A stretch of 64,000 nucleotides of DNA from Corynebacterium jeikeium (lineage in GTDB: Bacteria > Actinomycetota > Actinomycetes > Mycobacteriales > Mycobacteriaceae), in NCBI RefSeq assembly GCF_000738265.1, contig NZ_JFCQ01000029.1:310001-374000 (forward strand). Reading direction: 5' to 3'. This document shows, piece by piece, positions 27,294-38,638 of this stretch. Positions within the stretch are counted from its first letter, which is position 1; each line of letters opens with the position of its first letter. The translations under genes were made by a program, and so were the position numbers. The notes beneath the pieces are model-generated. The model saw only the letters and a program-made list of their open reading frames with translations, made no database searches and had not been told where the DNA came from.

Positions 27294-27404
27294 GGATGAA
27301 ATCCTTTTGCTCGTCTGGATAGAGGATCCTCGCGGCTTTTCGCGTGGCGCGCGCCTACGGGTTCGTACCCACAACAGAAATTAACTTGAGTAGTATGCCA
27401 CCGA

Positions 27405-29678
27405 CTAGCGGTTATTACCAAATCCCGCGTTCTTCAGCGCGGCGGCCATGCTGCCCTGGGGCGCCTGGTTTCGGGAGCTGGGTTTCTTCCTAGGGTTGCG
27501 CTTCTGCCCCGCCCCCTTCTGCGGCTTGGGCTGGCCGTTGGGTTCGTCCTGCAGGCGTAGCGACAGGCCGATGCGGTTGCGGGGAATATCCACGTCGACG
27601 ACCCGCACCTTCACAACCTCGCCGGAGCTGACCACGTCGTGCGGGTCCTTGACGAAGTTGTTGCTCATGGCGGAGACGTGGACCAGGCCGTCCTGGTGCA
27701 CTCCGATGTCGACGAAGGCACCGAAGGCGGCGACATTCGTCACGGTGCCTTCCAGCACCATGCCGGGTGTGAGGTCCTTGATGGTCTCAATCCCCTCGGC
27801 GAGCGTAGCCGTCTTGAACGTCGGGCGCGGGTCACGCCCCGGCTTGTCCAGCTCAGCCAGCACGTCCGTGACCGTGGGGATACCGAACGTATCGTCGGCG
27901 AAGTCCCCGGCCCGCAGCTTGCTCAACACGGCGGTGTTCCCCACCAGTTGGGCAACCTCCACTCCGGTGGATTCCACGATGCGGCGCACCAGTGGGTAGG
28001 CCTCCGGGTGTACGGCGGAGCCGTCCAGCGGATCGGCCGCGCCATTGATGCGCAGGAAGCCCGCGGCCTGTTCGAAGGCCTTCGGCCCCAGGCGCGGCAC
28101 CTTCAGCAGCTCCTTGCGGGACTTAAATGCGCCGTTTTCGTCGCGATAGGCCACGATGTTTTCCGCCAGTGTCGGGGTAACGCCCGCCACCCGGTTCAGC
28201 AAGGATGCACTAGCCAGGTTCACGTCCACACCCACGGAATTCACCGCGTCTTCGACCACGCTATCCAGGCCAGCGGCCAGCAAGGTCTGGTTCACGTCGT
28301 GCTGGTACTGTCCCACGCCGATGGACTTCGGGTCGATCTTGACCAGCTCCGCCAACGGATCCTGCAGGCGGCGGGCGATGGAGACCGCACCGCGCAGCGA
28401 GACATCCATGTCCGGAAATTCCTGGGCCGCCACTTCGGAGGCCGAGTACACAGAGGCGCCCGCCTCGGAGATAACAACCGTCTGCGGCTTGGTTCCCTCG
28501 GCTAGACCGGCGATCTCCTTCGCCAGCTTCTCGGTTTCGCGGCTGGCCGTGCCGTTACCGACCGCCAGCAGCTCCACGCCGTGCTTATTCACCAACGCGC
28601 TGAGGATTGCCCGCGCCTTATCCCACTGGCCGGAGTGCGGGTAGACCACCACCGTGTCCAGCACCTTGCCGGTGCCGTCCACCACGGCGCACTTCACGCC
28701 GTTGCGGTACCCCGGGTCCAGGCCCAACGTTGCCCGGTGACCAGCGGGGGCGGCCAGCAGTAGGTCTTTGAGGTTTTTAGAGAACACGCTCACGGCGGCC
28801 TCATCTGCCTTTTCCTTCAGGCGCATGCGCACATCCACCGCGGAGCTGACGGCCAGCTTGGTGCGCCAGCCGAAGCGCACGCATTCGGCGCGGAACTTGT
28901 CCGCGTCGTCCCCCTGCGGCTGCAGTCCAGTCCGGTCGGCGATGATGCCCTGGTAGAACTCGTCGTCCTCCCCTGGCGCAAAGTTCACGCGCAGAACGCC
29001 CTCGTTCTCTCCGCGCAGCAGCGCCAGGATGCGGTGGCTCGGCAGGTCCTCAAAGGATTCGTCGAACTCGAAGTAATCGCGGTACTTCTGCCCCTGTTCT
29101 TCCTGCCCTTCGATCACCGTGGATTCCGCGCGGCCGCGGCGGAAGTATTCCTCGCGGATCTCCCCCACCAGATCTGCGTCGGTGGAAATGTCCTCGACCA
29201 CGATGGCACGGGCGCCGGCCATCACGGCGGCGGCGTCCACAAACCCTTCCTGGACGTAGTCCTCCGCCACATCGGGGCTGCCACCGGCGAGCAGCTTGTC
29301 GACTAGCTCGCCCAGACCGGCCTCGCGGGCGATGGCGGCCTTGGTGCGGCGAGATTTCTTGAACGGTAGGTAAAGATCCTCGAGGCGCGCCTTCGTATCC
29401 ACGGCCATGATCTTCTGCCGCAGCTCGTCGGTCAGCTTTCCCTGCTCATCGATGCTCTTCAGGATCGCTTCCTTGCGGGCGGCGAGCTCGCGCAGGTAGT
29501 TGAGGCGCTGCTCTAATTGACGCAGCTGGCCGTCGTCCATACCGCCAGTGATTTCCTTGCGGTAGCGGGCGATGAAAGGCACGGTAGCCCCATCGTCCAG
29601 AAGGTCGATGGTGGCCTGAACCCGGGGCGTATCTACTCCGAGTTCACGGGCAATGATGCTAGCGATGCTATCTGTCAT
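27405..29678 (-). CDS. tex: Tex family RNA-binding transcription accessory protein
   Basis: A 757-residue protein related to eukaryotic Spt6. The N-terminal helical region (SIASIIARELGVDTPRVQAT) is followed by a YqgF/RuvX-like RNase-H-fold domain near 320-450 (ATLGLDPGYRNGVKCAVVDG). Helix-hairpin-helix motifs lie at about 490-560, and a C-terminal S1 RNA-binding domain near 645-715 (GMVLEGTVTNVAAFGAFVDI). The basic tail (GAGQKRNPRKKPSSRNQ) may add RNA affinity. ATG 29678 is chosen because the family starts just before SIxxxIAxEL. It is transcribed alone, between rplS and betB. Confidence 0.94.
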   Translation of the reverse strand: MTDSIASIIARELGVDTPRVQATIDLLDDGATVPFIARYRKEITGGMDDGQLRQLEQRLNYLRELAARKEAILKSIDEQGKLTDELRQKIMAVDTKARLEDLYLPFKKSRRTKAAIAREAGLGELVDKLLAGGSPDVAEDYVQEGFVDAAAVMAGARAIVVEDISTDADLVGEIREEYFRRGRAESTVIEGQEEQGQKYRDYFEFDESFEDLPSHRILALLRGENEGVLRVNFAPGEDDEFYQGIIADRTGLQPQGDDADKFRAECVRFGWRTKLAVSSAVDVRMRLKEKADEAAVSVFSKNLKDLLLAAPAGHRATLGLDPGYRNGVKCAVVDGTGKVLDTVVVYPHSGQWDKARAILSALVNKHGVELLAVGNGTASRETEKLAKEIAGLAEGTKPQTVVISEAGASVYSASEVAAQEFPDMDVSLRGAVSIARRLQDPLAELVKIDPKSIGVGQYQHDVNQTLLAAGLDSVVEDAVNSVGVDVNLASASLLNRVAGVTPTLAENIVAYRDENGAFKSRKELLKVPRLGPKAFEQAAGFLRINGAADPLDGSAVHPEAYPLVRRIVESTGVEVAQLVGNTAVLSKLRAGDFADDTFGIPTVTDVLAELDKPGRDPRPTFKTATLAEGIETIKDLTPGMVLEGTVTNVAAFGAFVDIGVHQDGLVHVSAMSNNFVKDPHDVVSSGEVVKVRVVDVDIPRNRIGLSLRLQDEPNGQPKPQKGAGQKRNPRKKPSSRNQAPQGSMAAALKNAGFGNNR

Positions 29679-29759
29679 TCCCCACATTCTAGAGGGGCTA
29701 CTGCTTGCCGAAATCCTCGCCCCACTCGGGAGCAACACCAGTGAATTCCGTTGCAGTCA

Positions 29760-29792
29760 TTCCAGGTGGCGGTCGGCAACCAACCACCTGGC
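29760..29792 (-). terminator. Terminator-like hairpin after betB
   Basis: CCAGGTGG (29762-29769) pairs with CCACCTGG (29784-29791) in a perfect 8-bp stem with a 14-nt loop, 11 bp past the betB stop. There is no good T run on the minus strand, so it may be Rho-dependent or only stabilise the mRNA end. Confidence 0.4.
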
Positions 29793-29802
29793 GCTGGAAG
29801 CC

Positions 29803-31374
29803 TTAGCCCTTAAACCAACCAGTCACGGCAGGGGCGATGTTGGTGTAGACGTGCTTGTGCTCTTGGTACTCAGCCAACCCGGTGGGGCCGAGTTCACGAC
29901 CGTTACCGGACTGCTTCATTCCTCCCCACTCCGCCTGCGGCAAGTAGGGGTGGAAGTCGTTGATCCAAATGGTGCCGTGACGCAGCTTGCGCGTAACCCG
30001 TTCCGCCTTTCCGGCGTCCGAGGTCCACACGGCGCCGGCCAGGCCGTATTCCGTGTCGTTGGCGATCGCCACGGCCTCTTCCTCGGAGGTAAAGGTCTCG
30101 ATCGTCACGGTCGGGCCGAAGGCCTCGTCGTGGACGCAGTCCATCTCCTTGGTGCAGCCGTCGATGACGGTCGGCAGGTAGAACGCGCCATTGGTCAGGT
30201 CAGTGTTGCCCGTGGAGTGGGAGCCCTCGTTGTCCTCAGCCATCGGAATACGACCGCCGCAGAGGATTTTCGCCCCCTGCTCGCGTGCGTGGTCGACGTA
30301 GGCGGCGACCTTGTCACGGTGATCGGCGGAAATCAGAGCGCCGGTCTCGGCGGCCTCGTCCAGCGGGCCACCGATCTTGATCTGCTCGGCCTTGGCCACC
30401 AGCGCCTCGACGAACTTGTCGTGGATGGATTCCTCCACCACGATGCGGGAGCCCGCGGAGCACACCTGACCGGAGTGGACGAACGCGCCGTTGAGCGCGT
30501 TATCCACGGCAGCATCGAAGTCTGCGTCTGCAAAGATGACGTTCGGATTCTTGCCACCCAGCTCCAGGGCCACGCGCTTGACGGTCTCCGCCGCATTGCG
30601 GGCGATCAGCTTGCCGGTGACAAGACCGCCGGTGAAGCTGACCATGTCCACGTCCGGGCTCTGCGACAGCGGGTTACCGCAGTTCGCGCCTGCGCCGGTG
30701 ATCAGGTTGGCCACGCCGGCCGGCAGGCCCAGCTCATCCAGGATGCTCATTAGCAGCATGGCGGTGTGCGGGGTCAGCTCTGCCTGCTTCAGCACAAAGG
30801 AGTTACCGGCGGCCAGAGCGGGTGCCACCTTCCAGGCCACCTGCAGCAGCGGGTAGTTCCACGGGGTGATCAGGCCGCAGACGCCAACCGGTTCGGCGTC
30901 AATACGGGACCGCACGTTCGCGTCACCCGGATCGACCACACGACCGGCCTCGTGCTGGACCAACGTGCCGAAGTACTCGAAGGAGTTGGCAATGTCCTCC
31001 ATGTCGATCTCGGACTCCACCAGGCGCTTGCCGGTATCGGCGGATTCTGCGCGGGCGAACACGTCCTTGTTCTCGCGGATCTTGGCCGCCACCTGCAGCA
31101 GCAGCTTTCCGCGCTCGACGGCGGGTACGTCGGCCCAAACGCCGGAGTCGAAGGAAGCGCGGGCCGCGGCGATAGCCTTTTCCGTGTCCACGTCGGAGGC
31201 CTCGGAGACCTCACCGACCGTGGTGTTGTCGGCGGGGTTGATGATCGTGCGGGTCTCGCCGGCTTCGGCTGGCACCCACTGGCCGTTGATGAACAGCGAA
31301 GCGGGGGCGCCAGAGTTCTTGTGCACTCCGGCCAGCAGCTCGCAGGTGGTTGGGTCGAACAGTGCAGTGTTCAC
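29803..31374 (-). CDS. betB: Betaine-aldehyde dehydrogenase
   Basis: Oxidises betaine aldehyde to glycine betaine with NAD(P)+, the second step from choline. The 523-residue aldehyde dehydrogenase has the PWNYP segment, the glycine motif FTGGLVTGK, catalytic Glu in VALELGGKNPNV and catalytic Cys in SGQVCSAGSRIV. The betaine/choline assignment rests on its neighbours, betT and betA. A related ALDH substrate is otherwise possible. The start is GTG 31374, and no strong Shine-Dalgarno is visible. It follows betT by 63 bp on the same strand. Confidence 0.88.
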   Translation of the reverse strand: MNTALFDPTTCELLAGVHKNSGAPASLFINGQWVPAEAGETRTIINPADNTTVGEVSEASDVDTEKAIAAARASFDSGVWADVPAVERGKLLLQVAAKIRENKDVFARAESADTGKRLVESEIDMEDIANSFEYFGTLVQHEAGRVVDPGDANVRSRIDAEPVGVCGLITPWNYPLLQVAWKVAPALAAGNSFVLKQAELTPHTAMLLMSILDELGLPAGVANLITGAGANCGNPLSQSPDVDMVSFTGGLVTGKLIARNAAETVKRVALELGGKNPNVIFADADFDAAVDNALNGAFVHSGQVCSAGSRIVVEESIHDKFVEALVAKAEQIKIGGPLDEAAETGALISADHRDKVAAYVDHAREQGAKILCGGRIPMAEDNEGSHSTGNTDLTNGAFYLPTVIDGCTKEMDCVHDEAFGPTVTIETFTSEEEAVAIANDTEYGLAGAVWTSDAGKAERVTRKLRHGTIWINDFHPYLPQAEWGGMKQSGNGRELGPTGLAEYQEHKHVYTNIAPAVTGWFKG

Positions 31375-31437
31375 GGTTGGGTTTCTCGCTTTCTTGGGGT
31401 TCTTCAGGGGCGGGAATGTTGGGGCGGGAATGTCGGG

Positions 31438-33621
31438 CTAGTCCTCGATCCAGGTGCGCACCGGATCCGCACCGTCGGACATGTCCGAGGTTCCCGGAAG
31501 GTCGCGCTGCATGTGCAGGAACTCCAGGTGACGCTCATACAGGTCCAGGACGTTATCGATCAGCTGCTCGGTGGTGTAACCGTAAATGTCGTAGCCCAGG
31601 GAGCCGGTGTTGTCGAACACCTCGAGTCGGTAGTAGTTCTCCTCGTTGCTGGTGCTGCGGGTGAAGCTCGGCACCGGGTGCTCCATGGGGTAGATCTGGT
31701 AGCGGAAGTCTTGCTCTTCGCCCAGGTGGAGGGTCAGGTCCAGTTGGTTCACCGGCAGGTTCGGTACCTTGGCGGCCACCAGCGTAGTTTCGATCCCCTC
31801 TGCCTTCAGCTCGCGAGCGACGGATTCCAGCGCGGGTTGGGCGACGTTCTGCAGGTACTCGTTTGCCTTGTCTTGGCTCGGCCAGGTGGAGGCGCGCGAC
31901 AGGCGCTTGCGCCAGGTCTGCTTGTCCCCTCCACCACTGGAACGTCCGGACATTGCGGCGTGCAGGGACACCCCGCGCGCTTCGGCCGCGTAGTTCTCCA
32001 ATCGCAGCGAACGCCACAGACCAAACATGATCAGGTAGATCACGATGGTGAACGGTAGGCCCATCACGATCGTTGCGGACTGTACTGTTTCGACGCCATT
32101 AATTTGCAGCATGACCAACGTCAGCACACCGACCAGCACGGCCCAGAAAATGCGCGACCACTTGGCTCCATCCTGGCGGGAATCCTCAATCTTGGAGGTG
32201 AAGTTGGCGGTCACCAGCGCGCCGGAGTCGGCGGAAGTGATGTACAGCAGCAGGCCGATCAGCGTGGACAGGACGATCAACACGGTGCCGCCGTTCATGT
32301 CCTGCAGTAGGGAATAGAATCCCTGCTCCGGGTTTTCCATAGTGCTGTTGGCGAAGTCATCGTCGCCACCGATCACGCGCTTCAGTGCGGTGTTACCGAA
32401 CAGGCTCATCCACAGCAGGATGAAGAGGAAAGGAATGGTCAGCACGCCGACCACGAACTGGCGAAGGGTGCGTCCGCGGGAAATGCGGGCCAGGAACAGG
32501 CCGACGAACGGAGCCCAGGCCACCCACCAAGCCCAGAAGAACAGCGTCCACGCGCCCATCCAGGCCTTGGTGGATTCCGGATCCTCAGAGAAAGCAAACG
32601 TATCCATCGTCATGCCCGGGAAGGAAGACACGTAGTCTCCGATGTTCATGACGAGGGCGTCAAGAAGAAAAGCAGTCTGGCCCGTAACCGTGACGTAGAT
32701 GACCAGCCCGATGGCCAGCAACACGTTAATCTCACTCAGGCGCTTAATACCCTTGTCCACGCCGGAGACAGCGGACAGAGTGGCAATGCCAACGGCGAAG
32801 ACAATCAGGCCGGACTGTACGGCCACGCCTTCCTCCCATCCGAAGATTAGGTGCAGACCATAGGTCAGCTGCACCACGCCAATGCCCAGGGAGGCTGCGA
32901 TACCGAAGACGGTTCCCAGCACAGCGGCGACGTCCACTGCACCGCCGATAGGGCCATGGATGCGCTTACCGATCAGCGGGTACAGAGCGCTGCGGATGGC
33001 CAGCGGCATGTTCAGTCGGTAGGCGTAGTAACCGAAGGCCATGCCCATCAGCGCATACAGAGCCCAGCCTGTGATGCCGTAGTGGAACAGCGCCCACACG
33101 ACGGCCTGCTCGGCAGCCTCGCGGGACTGCCCATCCCCCACCGGAGGCGCCATGTACTGAGTCACCGGCTCGGCGACGGCGAAGAACATGAGGTCTACGC
33201 CGATACCAGCTGCGAAGAGCATCGCCGACCAAGAGAACAGTCGGAACTGCGGGCGGGAATGATCCGGACCGAGGCGGATGGAGCCGGACTTCGAGAACGC
33301 GACGACCAGGACGAAGATCACGGCAACGGTTGCGGTAACGATGTAGAACCAGCCGAGGTTGGTGGAAATCCAACCTGTAACGGAAAACAGCGAATCCTTT
33401 GCCTGCTCGCGGCCGAAGAATGCGTACAAGGCGACGATCAGAATACCGACCGCCGAGATAGCGAAAACAGGCCAGTTGGGCTTCGGGGGCGTGACTTCGC
33501 CCGGCGAATAGCTGTCGCGGTCGTTAACATCGAAAGAGCCGACGATGACGCGCGGGGTGGCGCCGGTCGATTCGGCACCGTCGGCAGATGCCCGCCGGTG
33601 GCCGTTTTCGGAATTTGTCAT
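31438..33621 (-). CDS. betT: BCCT-family choline/betaine transporter BetT
   Basis: A 727-residue transporter with twelve predicted transmembrane helices (about residues 45-540) and a long soluble C-terminal domain of about 180 residues, as in E. coli BetT. There the tail tunes osmotic activation. BCCT hallmarks include the tryptophan-rich segment WTLFFWAWWVAWAPFVGLFL and GSIRLGPDHSRPQFRLFSW near the N terminus. ATG 33621 has GAGGAG ahead and is preferred to an upstream ATG. It is divergent from betA and upstream of betB, which points to choline import feeding glycine-betaine synthesis. Confidence 0.9.
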   Translation of the reverse strand: MTNSENGHRRASADGAESTGATPRVIVGSFDVNDRDSYSPGEVTPPKPNWPVFAISAVGILIVALYAFFGREQAKDSLFSVTGWISTNLGWFYIVTATVAVIFVLVVAFSKSGSIRLGPDHSRPQFRLFSWSAMLFAAGIGVDLMFFAVAEPVTQYMAPPVGDGQSREAAEQAVVWALFHYGITGWALYALMGMAFGYYAYRLNMPLAIRSALYPLIGKRIHGPIGGAVDVAAVLGTVFGIAASLGIGVVQLTYGLHLIFGWEEGVAVQSGLIVFAVGIATLSAVSGVDKGIKRLSEINVLLAIGLVIYVTVTGQTAFLLDALVMNIGDYVSSFPGMTMDTFAFSEDPESTKAWMGAWTLFFWAWWVAWAPFVGLFLARISRGRTLRQFVVGVLTIPFLFILLWMSLFGNTALKRVIGGDDDFANSTMENPEQGFYSLLQDMNGGTVLIVLSTLIGLLLYITSADSGALVTANFTSKIEDSRQDGAKWSRIFWAVLVGVLTLVMLQINGVETVQSATIVMGLPFTIVIYLIMFGLWRSLRLENYAAEARGVSLHAAMSGRSSGGGDKQTWRKRLSRASTWPSQDKANEYLQNVAQPALESVARELKAEGIETTLVAAKVPNLPVNQLDLTLHLGEEQDFRYQIYPMEHPVPSFTRSTSNEENYYRLEVFDNTGSLGYDIYGYTTEQLIDNVLDLYERHLEFLHMQRDLPGTSDMSDGADPVRTWIED

Positions 33622-33739
33622 GTAATTCTCCTCAAGTACTTCCCGCCAAAGGGAGTTCATTTTCTAAGAAATACAATTGTCTAGAGTACACAGGTATTAC
33701 TAGGAAGTCAGCACATCCCCTCACATAGGTGCTTTATCT

Positions 33740-33755
33740 ACCTCACTAGCGAGGT
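33740..33755. promoter_or_regulatory. Inverted repeat in the betT-betA divergent promoter region
   Basis: ACCTC-ACTAGC-GAGGT is an exact 5-bp-arm palindrome midway between the two divergent genes (118 bp from the betT start, 98 bp from the betA start). It could be an operator controlling both directions, for example for a BetI/TetR-like factor. No such regulator gene lies in the window. Confidence 0.3.
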
Positions 33756-33853
33756 GCATTAATCATGCTTCCGACCTGCTACCTAGCGAAGCGATAAATA
33801 AATGTGGCATACTGTTCAACGACCAATCATTTAACTAGGAGGCAAGTGAATAG

Positions 33854-35638
33854 ATGGGTTTAATCGACAAGCTGATTCCAGGTAAGAAGAACGACACCGC
33901 TGGCCAGGTAATCGAGGACCGCCGGCGCGACGTCGTCATCGTCGGTGGCGGTTCCGCCGGTTCGGTGATGGCCAACCGACTGTCCGAAGATTCCACCAAG
34001 GACGTCATGGTGCTGGAGGCAGGCCGCCCGGACTCCCTCTGGGACCTCTTCATCCACATGCCGGCCGCTTTCTCCTTCCCCATCGGCGACAAGCACTACG
34101 ACTGGAAGTACGAATCCGAGCCGGAGCCGGAGATGAACGGTCGTCGCATCTACCATGCACGCGGCAAGGTGCTGGGTGGTTCCTCCTCCATCAACGGCAT
34201 GATCTTCCAGCGCGGCAACCCCATGGACTACGACAAGTGGGGCAACCTGCCGGGCATGTCCAACTGGGGCTGGAGCCACGTCCTGCCCTACTTCAACAAG
34301 ATGGAAACCGCCCTGGGCGCCGACGCAAACGACCCGCGCCGCGGCCACAACGGCCCGCTGAAGCTGACCCGCGGTCCGGCTACCAGCCCGCTGTTCCAGG
34401 CCTTCTTCAAGTCCGTCCAGCAGGCCGGTTACAACCTGACCAACGACGTAAACGGCTACCGCCAGGAGGGCTTCGCCCCCTTCGACCGCAACATCTTCGG
34501 CGGCAAGCGCCTGTCCGCGGCCCGCGCATACCTGCACCCGGTGAAGGACCGCAAGAACCTGGACGTCCGCACCCGCGCATTCACCACCCAGGTCCTGATC
34601 GAAGACGGCAAGGCCGTGGGCGTGGAGTACGAATGGAAGAGTCAGACCCACCGCGTATTCGCGGACAAGGTCATCCTTTCCGGTGGCGCCTTCAACACCC
34701 CGCAGCTGCTGGAGCTGTCCGGCATCGGTGACCGCGAGGTGCTGGAAAAGGCGGGCGTCGAGGTCAAGAAGCACCTGCCCGGCGTAGGCAACAACCTGCA
34801 GGACCACCTCGAGGTCTACGTGCAGTACAACTGCACCCAGCCGGTGAGCTCCCAGCCGTACTACAAGATGATCAACCGCCCGTTCATCGGCCTGCAGTGG
34901 CTGCTGACCCGCCGCGGACCGGTTGCTTCCTCCCACTTCGAGGCCGGTGGCTTCGCCCGTTCCAACGACGACGAGGCCTACCCGAACCTGATGTTCCACT
35001 TCCTGCCGATGGCGATCCGCTACGACGGCTCCCAGCCGGAGGGCGAGCACGGCTTCCAGTTCCACGTCGGCCCGATGTACTCCGATACCCTGGGCCACGT
35101 ACACATCAAGTCCAACGACCCGAAGGAAAAGCCGGAGATCCTGTTCAACTACCTGGCTACCGACCAGGATCGCCGCGAGTGGGTCGAGGCTGTCCGCACC
35201 TCCCGCAAACTGCTGGATACCCCGGCGATGAAGGAATTCACCGACGGCGAGATCTCCCCCGGCGCTGCCGTGCAGACCGATGAGGAGATCCTGGAGTGGG
35301 TCCGCAACGATGCGGAGACCGCACTGCACCCGTCCTGCACCGCCAAGATGGGCCCCGCCGATGACGAGATGGCGGTTGTCGACCCGGAGACCATGCAGGT
35401 CCACGGCGTTGAGGGCCTGTACATCGCCGACGCTTCCGTCATGCCGATCATCACCAACGGCAACATCTACGCCCCGGTAATCATGCTGGCGGAGAAGGCT
35501 GCCGACCTGATCAAGGGCGAAAAGCCCCTGGATCCGATCGACATCCCCTTCTACCGCGCAAAGCAGGGCATGCCGCTGTACGCAGAAGGCGAAGAGGTCC
35601 GCGATCACGTCAACGCCATCCCGGGCGCTGACCACTAA
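33854..35638 (+). CDS. betA: Choline dehydrogenase (GMC flavoprotein)
   Basis: Oxidises choline to betaine aldehyde using FAD. The 594-residue GMC oxidoreductase has the dinucleotide motif [19 protein letters not shown] (about residues 26-45), [20 protein letters not shown] (GMC signature 1) and [15 protein letters not shown] (signature 2). The C-terminal catalytic region is [10 protein letters not shown] and [15 protein letters not shown]. The N terminus is about 20 residues longer than E. coli BetA. AGGAGG precedes ATG 33854. It is divergent from betT-betB. A long open frame on the opposite strand is only a by-product of its codon bias. Confidence 0.9.
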   Translation: MGLIDKLIPGKKNDTAGQVIEDRRRDVVIVGGGSAGSVMANRLSEDSTKDVMVLEAGRPDSLWDLFIHMPAAFSFPIGDKHYDWKYESEPEPEMNGRRIYHARGKVLGGSSSINGMIFQRGNPMDYDKWGNLPGMSNWGWSHVLPYFNKMETALGADANDPRRGHNGPLKLTRGPATSPLFQAFFKSVQQAGYNLTNDVNGYRQEGFAPFDRNIFGGKRLSAARAYLHPVKDRKNLDVRTRAFTTQVLIEDGKAVGVEYEWKSQTHRVFADKVILSGGAFNTPQLLELSGIGDREVLEKAGVEVKKHLPGVGNNLQDHLEVYVQYNCTQPVSSQPYYKMINRPFIGLQWLLTRRGPVASSHFEAGGFARSNDDEAYPNLMFHFLPMAIRYDGSQPEGEHGFQFHVGPMYSDTLGHVHIKSNDPKEKPEILFNYLATDQDRREWVEAVRTSRKLLDTPAMKEFTDGEISPGAAVQTDEEILEWVRNDAETALHPSCTAKMGPADDEMAVVDPETMQVHGVEGLYIADASVMPIITNGNIYAPVIMLAEKAADLIKGEKPLDPIDIPFYRAKQGMPLYAEGEEVRDHVNAIPGADH

Positions 35639-35644
35639 ATGCGG

Positions 35645-36493
35645 CTAGGGCTCTAAGCCGTCCAGATACGCCCGATCTGCCTCGGATAGCTCCACGCTAT
35701 CCAGCAGGTCAGGGCGTATTTTTTTGGTTCTAGCTAGGGATTGTTCCCGGCGCCACTGCGCAATCTTGGCGTGGTTGCCGCTAAACAGCACGTCGGGCAC
35801 GTCCAGCCCGCGCCATTGCCGGGGGCGCGTGTAGCTGGGGCCTTCCAGCAACCCGTCCTGGAAGGAATCCTCCTGGTGGCTGGCCTGGTTGCCCAGCACG
35901 CCGGGGATCAGCCGCACCATCGCCTCGGCCATCACCAGCACCGCGACCTCGCCGCCGATCAGCACGTAATCGCCGATGCTGACTTCCTCCACCCGGTAGC
36001 GGTTCTGCGCGTCGTCGACCACGCGCTGGTCTATACCCTCGTAGCGGCCGCAGGCGAATACGACGTGCTTTTCCCTGCTCCATCGCTCCGCCATGTCTTG
36101 GGTGAAAGGCTTTCCTGCCGGTGTGGGCACGATCAACAGCGGTTTTTGGACGCCACCCGTTTCTTCCCCTGCCGTCTCAGCCTTCCCCTCGGGTGCTGCG
36201 GGCAGCAGGTTGCGCTTGTGTTCCGCCGAGCTTTCCAGGTCGGCAGAGGCAGCCACCGGCCCGGTGCCGGCCGCGACGTCGTCGAGGGCAGGCCCCCAGA
36301 CCTCGGGCTTCATCACCATGCCGGGGCCACCGCCACAGGGCGTGGAATCCACAGACTGGTGCACGTCGCTGGTCCAGTCGCGCAGGTTATGCACGCCGAC
36401 GCTGAGGATCCCCTGTTCGATGGCCTTGCCCAGCAGGGCGTGGCGCAGGGGCTCGAGGTATTCGGGGAAGATCGTTACTACGTCCAGGCGCAC
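35645..36493 (-). CDS. trmD: tRNA (guanine37-N1)-methyltransferase
   Basis: Methylates G37 of tRNAs next to the anticodon and prevents frameshifting. The 282-residue SPOUT protein starts [16 protein letters not shown] from GTG 36493. It contains [14 protein letters not shown], the [11 protein letters not shown] segment and the knot motif [13 protein letters not shown]. An insertion of about 45 low-complexity residues (residues 80-125, rich in Ala/Glu) lies between the substrate loop and the knot. It follows rimM by 2 bp, so the pair is coupled, and ends 6 bp from betA, convergently. Confidence 0.96.
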   Translation of the reverse strand: MRLDVVTIFPEYLEPLRHALLGKAIEQGILSVGVHNLRDWTSDVHQSVDSTPCGGGPGMVMKPEVWGPALDDVAAGTGPVAASADLESSAEHKRNLLPAAPEGKAETAGEETGGVQKPLLIVPTPAGKPFTQDMAERWSREKHVVFACGRYEGIDQRVVDDAQNRYRVEEVSIGDYVLIGGEVAVLVMAEAMVRLIPGVLGNQASHQEDSFQDGLLEGPSYTRPRQWRGLDVPDVLFSGNHAKIAQWRREQSLARTKKIRPDLLDSVELSEADRAYLDGLEP

Positions 36494-36495
36494 GG

Positions 36496-37059
36496 CTAGC
36501 TCAGCTCCAAAAGCCCCTCAGGCGGGGTGAGTACTAGTACTTCTTCTTCCAGGTCCACCACGGGGACGATTTCGTGGCGGAAGGGAACGAGTACTTCCTT
36601 TCCAGCCGTTGGCAGCTGGGATTCGGCGTCGATAAGAATAACCAGCAACTGCCCGGCCGGGGTGCGCTCGACGGCGACGACCTGGCCGACCAGATCGCCG
36701 AGTTGGATCTCGTCGCCCTCGAGATCCGTGTCGGGAGCCAACAGGTAGGCGGTGAGGCCTTCGAGTTCGTGGTCGTAGTAGCCGTCGTCGTCCTCGTCGT
36801 GCACCGGGGCGGCGAAGAAACGCACGCCGCGCAGGGACTCGGCGGCGGTGCGGTCGGCGATTTCTTCGAAGGTGACCAACAGGCGGCCTTGGTGCGGGCG
36901 GTAGGAACGCACCGTCAGGGAAAGCTCCTTGCCCGCCTGCTTGCCTTTCAGCACCTCACCTGCGGCGAAGCGCTGCTCCGGGATGTCGGTGGTCGCGTCG
37001 ACGACAACCTCGCCGCGTACGCCGTGGGGCTTGATAACCCGTCCGATCTGCAACTCCAT
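36496..37059 (-). CDS. rimM: 16S rRNA processing protein RimM
   Basis: Assembly factor for the 30S head that binds S19. The 187-residue protein has the N-terminal barrel ([20 protein letters not shown]), the [20 protein letters not shown] strand and the C-terminal PRC-barrel with LGDLVGQVV and [20 protein letters not shown]. It starts at ATG 37059, only 3 bp after gdhA, and is coupled to trmD. Having gdhA directly upstream, instead of rpsP, is unusual. Confidence 0.95.
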   Translation of the reverse strand: MELQIGRVIKPHGVRGEVVVDATTDIPEQRFAAGEVLKGKQAGKELSLTVRSYRPHQGRLLVTFEEIADRTAAESLRGVRFFAAPVHDEDDDGYYDHELEGLTAYLLAPDTDLEGDEIQLGDLVGQVVAVERTPAGQLLVILIDAESQLPTAGKEVLVPFRHEIVPVVDLEEEVLVLTPPEGLLELS

Positions 37060-37062
37060 AGG

Positions 37063-38451
<1,389 letters not shown>

Positions 38452-38539
38452 TCAGCCGATCTGTGATGACAGTCATTCACTCTACTCCTCGTGGTGGACA
38501 ACACCTTTATGGTGGTGGCTCGGGGGCGGGACACACTAA

Positions 38540-38567
38540 CCCCAAACGCAAATGGCCCCAAACGCAA
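38540..38567. repeat. Two direct copies of CCCCAAACGCAA
   Basis: The 12-mer occurs at 38540-38551 and again at 38556-38567, a 16-bp period, between gdhA and rpsP. The second copy runs into the stem of the rpsP terminator. Two copies only; function unknown. Confidence 0.5.
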
Positions 38568-38608
38568 CTAACCCCAGGCAAGGTGCGAACACCTGTCCTG
38601 GGGTTAGT
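38567..38608 (-). terminator. Strong hairpin downstream of rpsP
   Basis: ACTAACCCCAGG (38567-38578) pairs exactly with CCTGGGGTTAGT (38597-38608). An inner AGGTG/CACCT stem extends the hairpin to about 17 bp. It lies 31 bp past the rpsP stop. The T run on the minus strand is poor, so termination may be partial. That would matter for read-through into gdhA-rimM-trmD. Confidence 0.65.
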
Positions 38609-38638
38609 GGAGTAAGTAGTGAAAACTACCAGCAGATT

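Noticed and set aside
33860-35635. A 591-codon open frame antisense to betA
   Set aside because: It mirrors betA almost exactly, has no family match or ribosome-binding site, and is explained by strong G/C third-position bias of the real gene.
38540-38567. CCCCAAACGCAA repeats considered as part of a larger repeat array or iteron set
   Set aside because: Only two copies exist, and they adjoin a transcription terminator. No replication gene is near.
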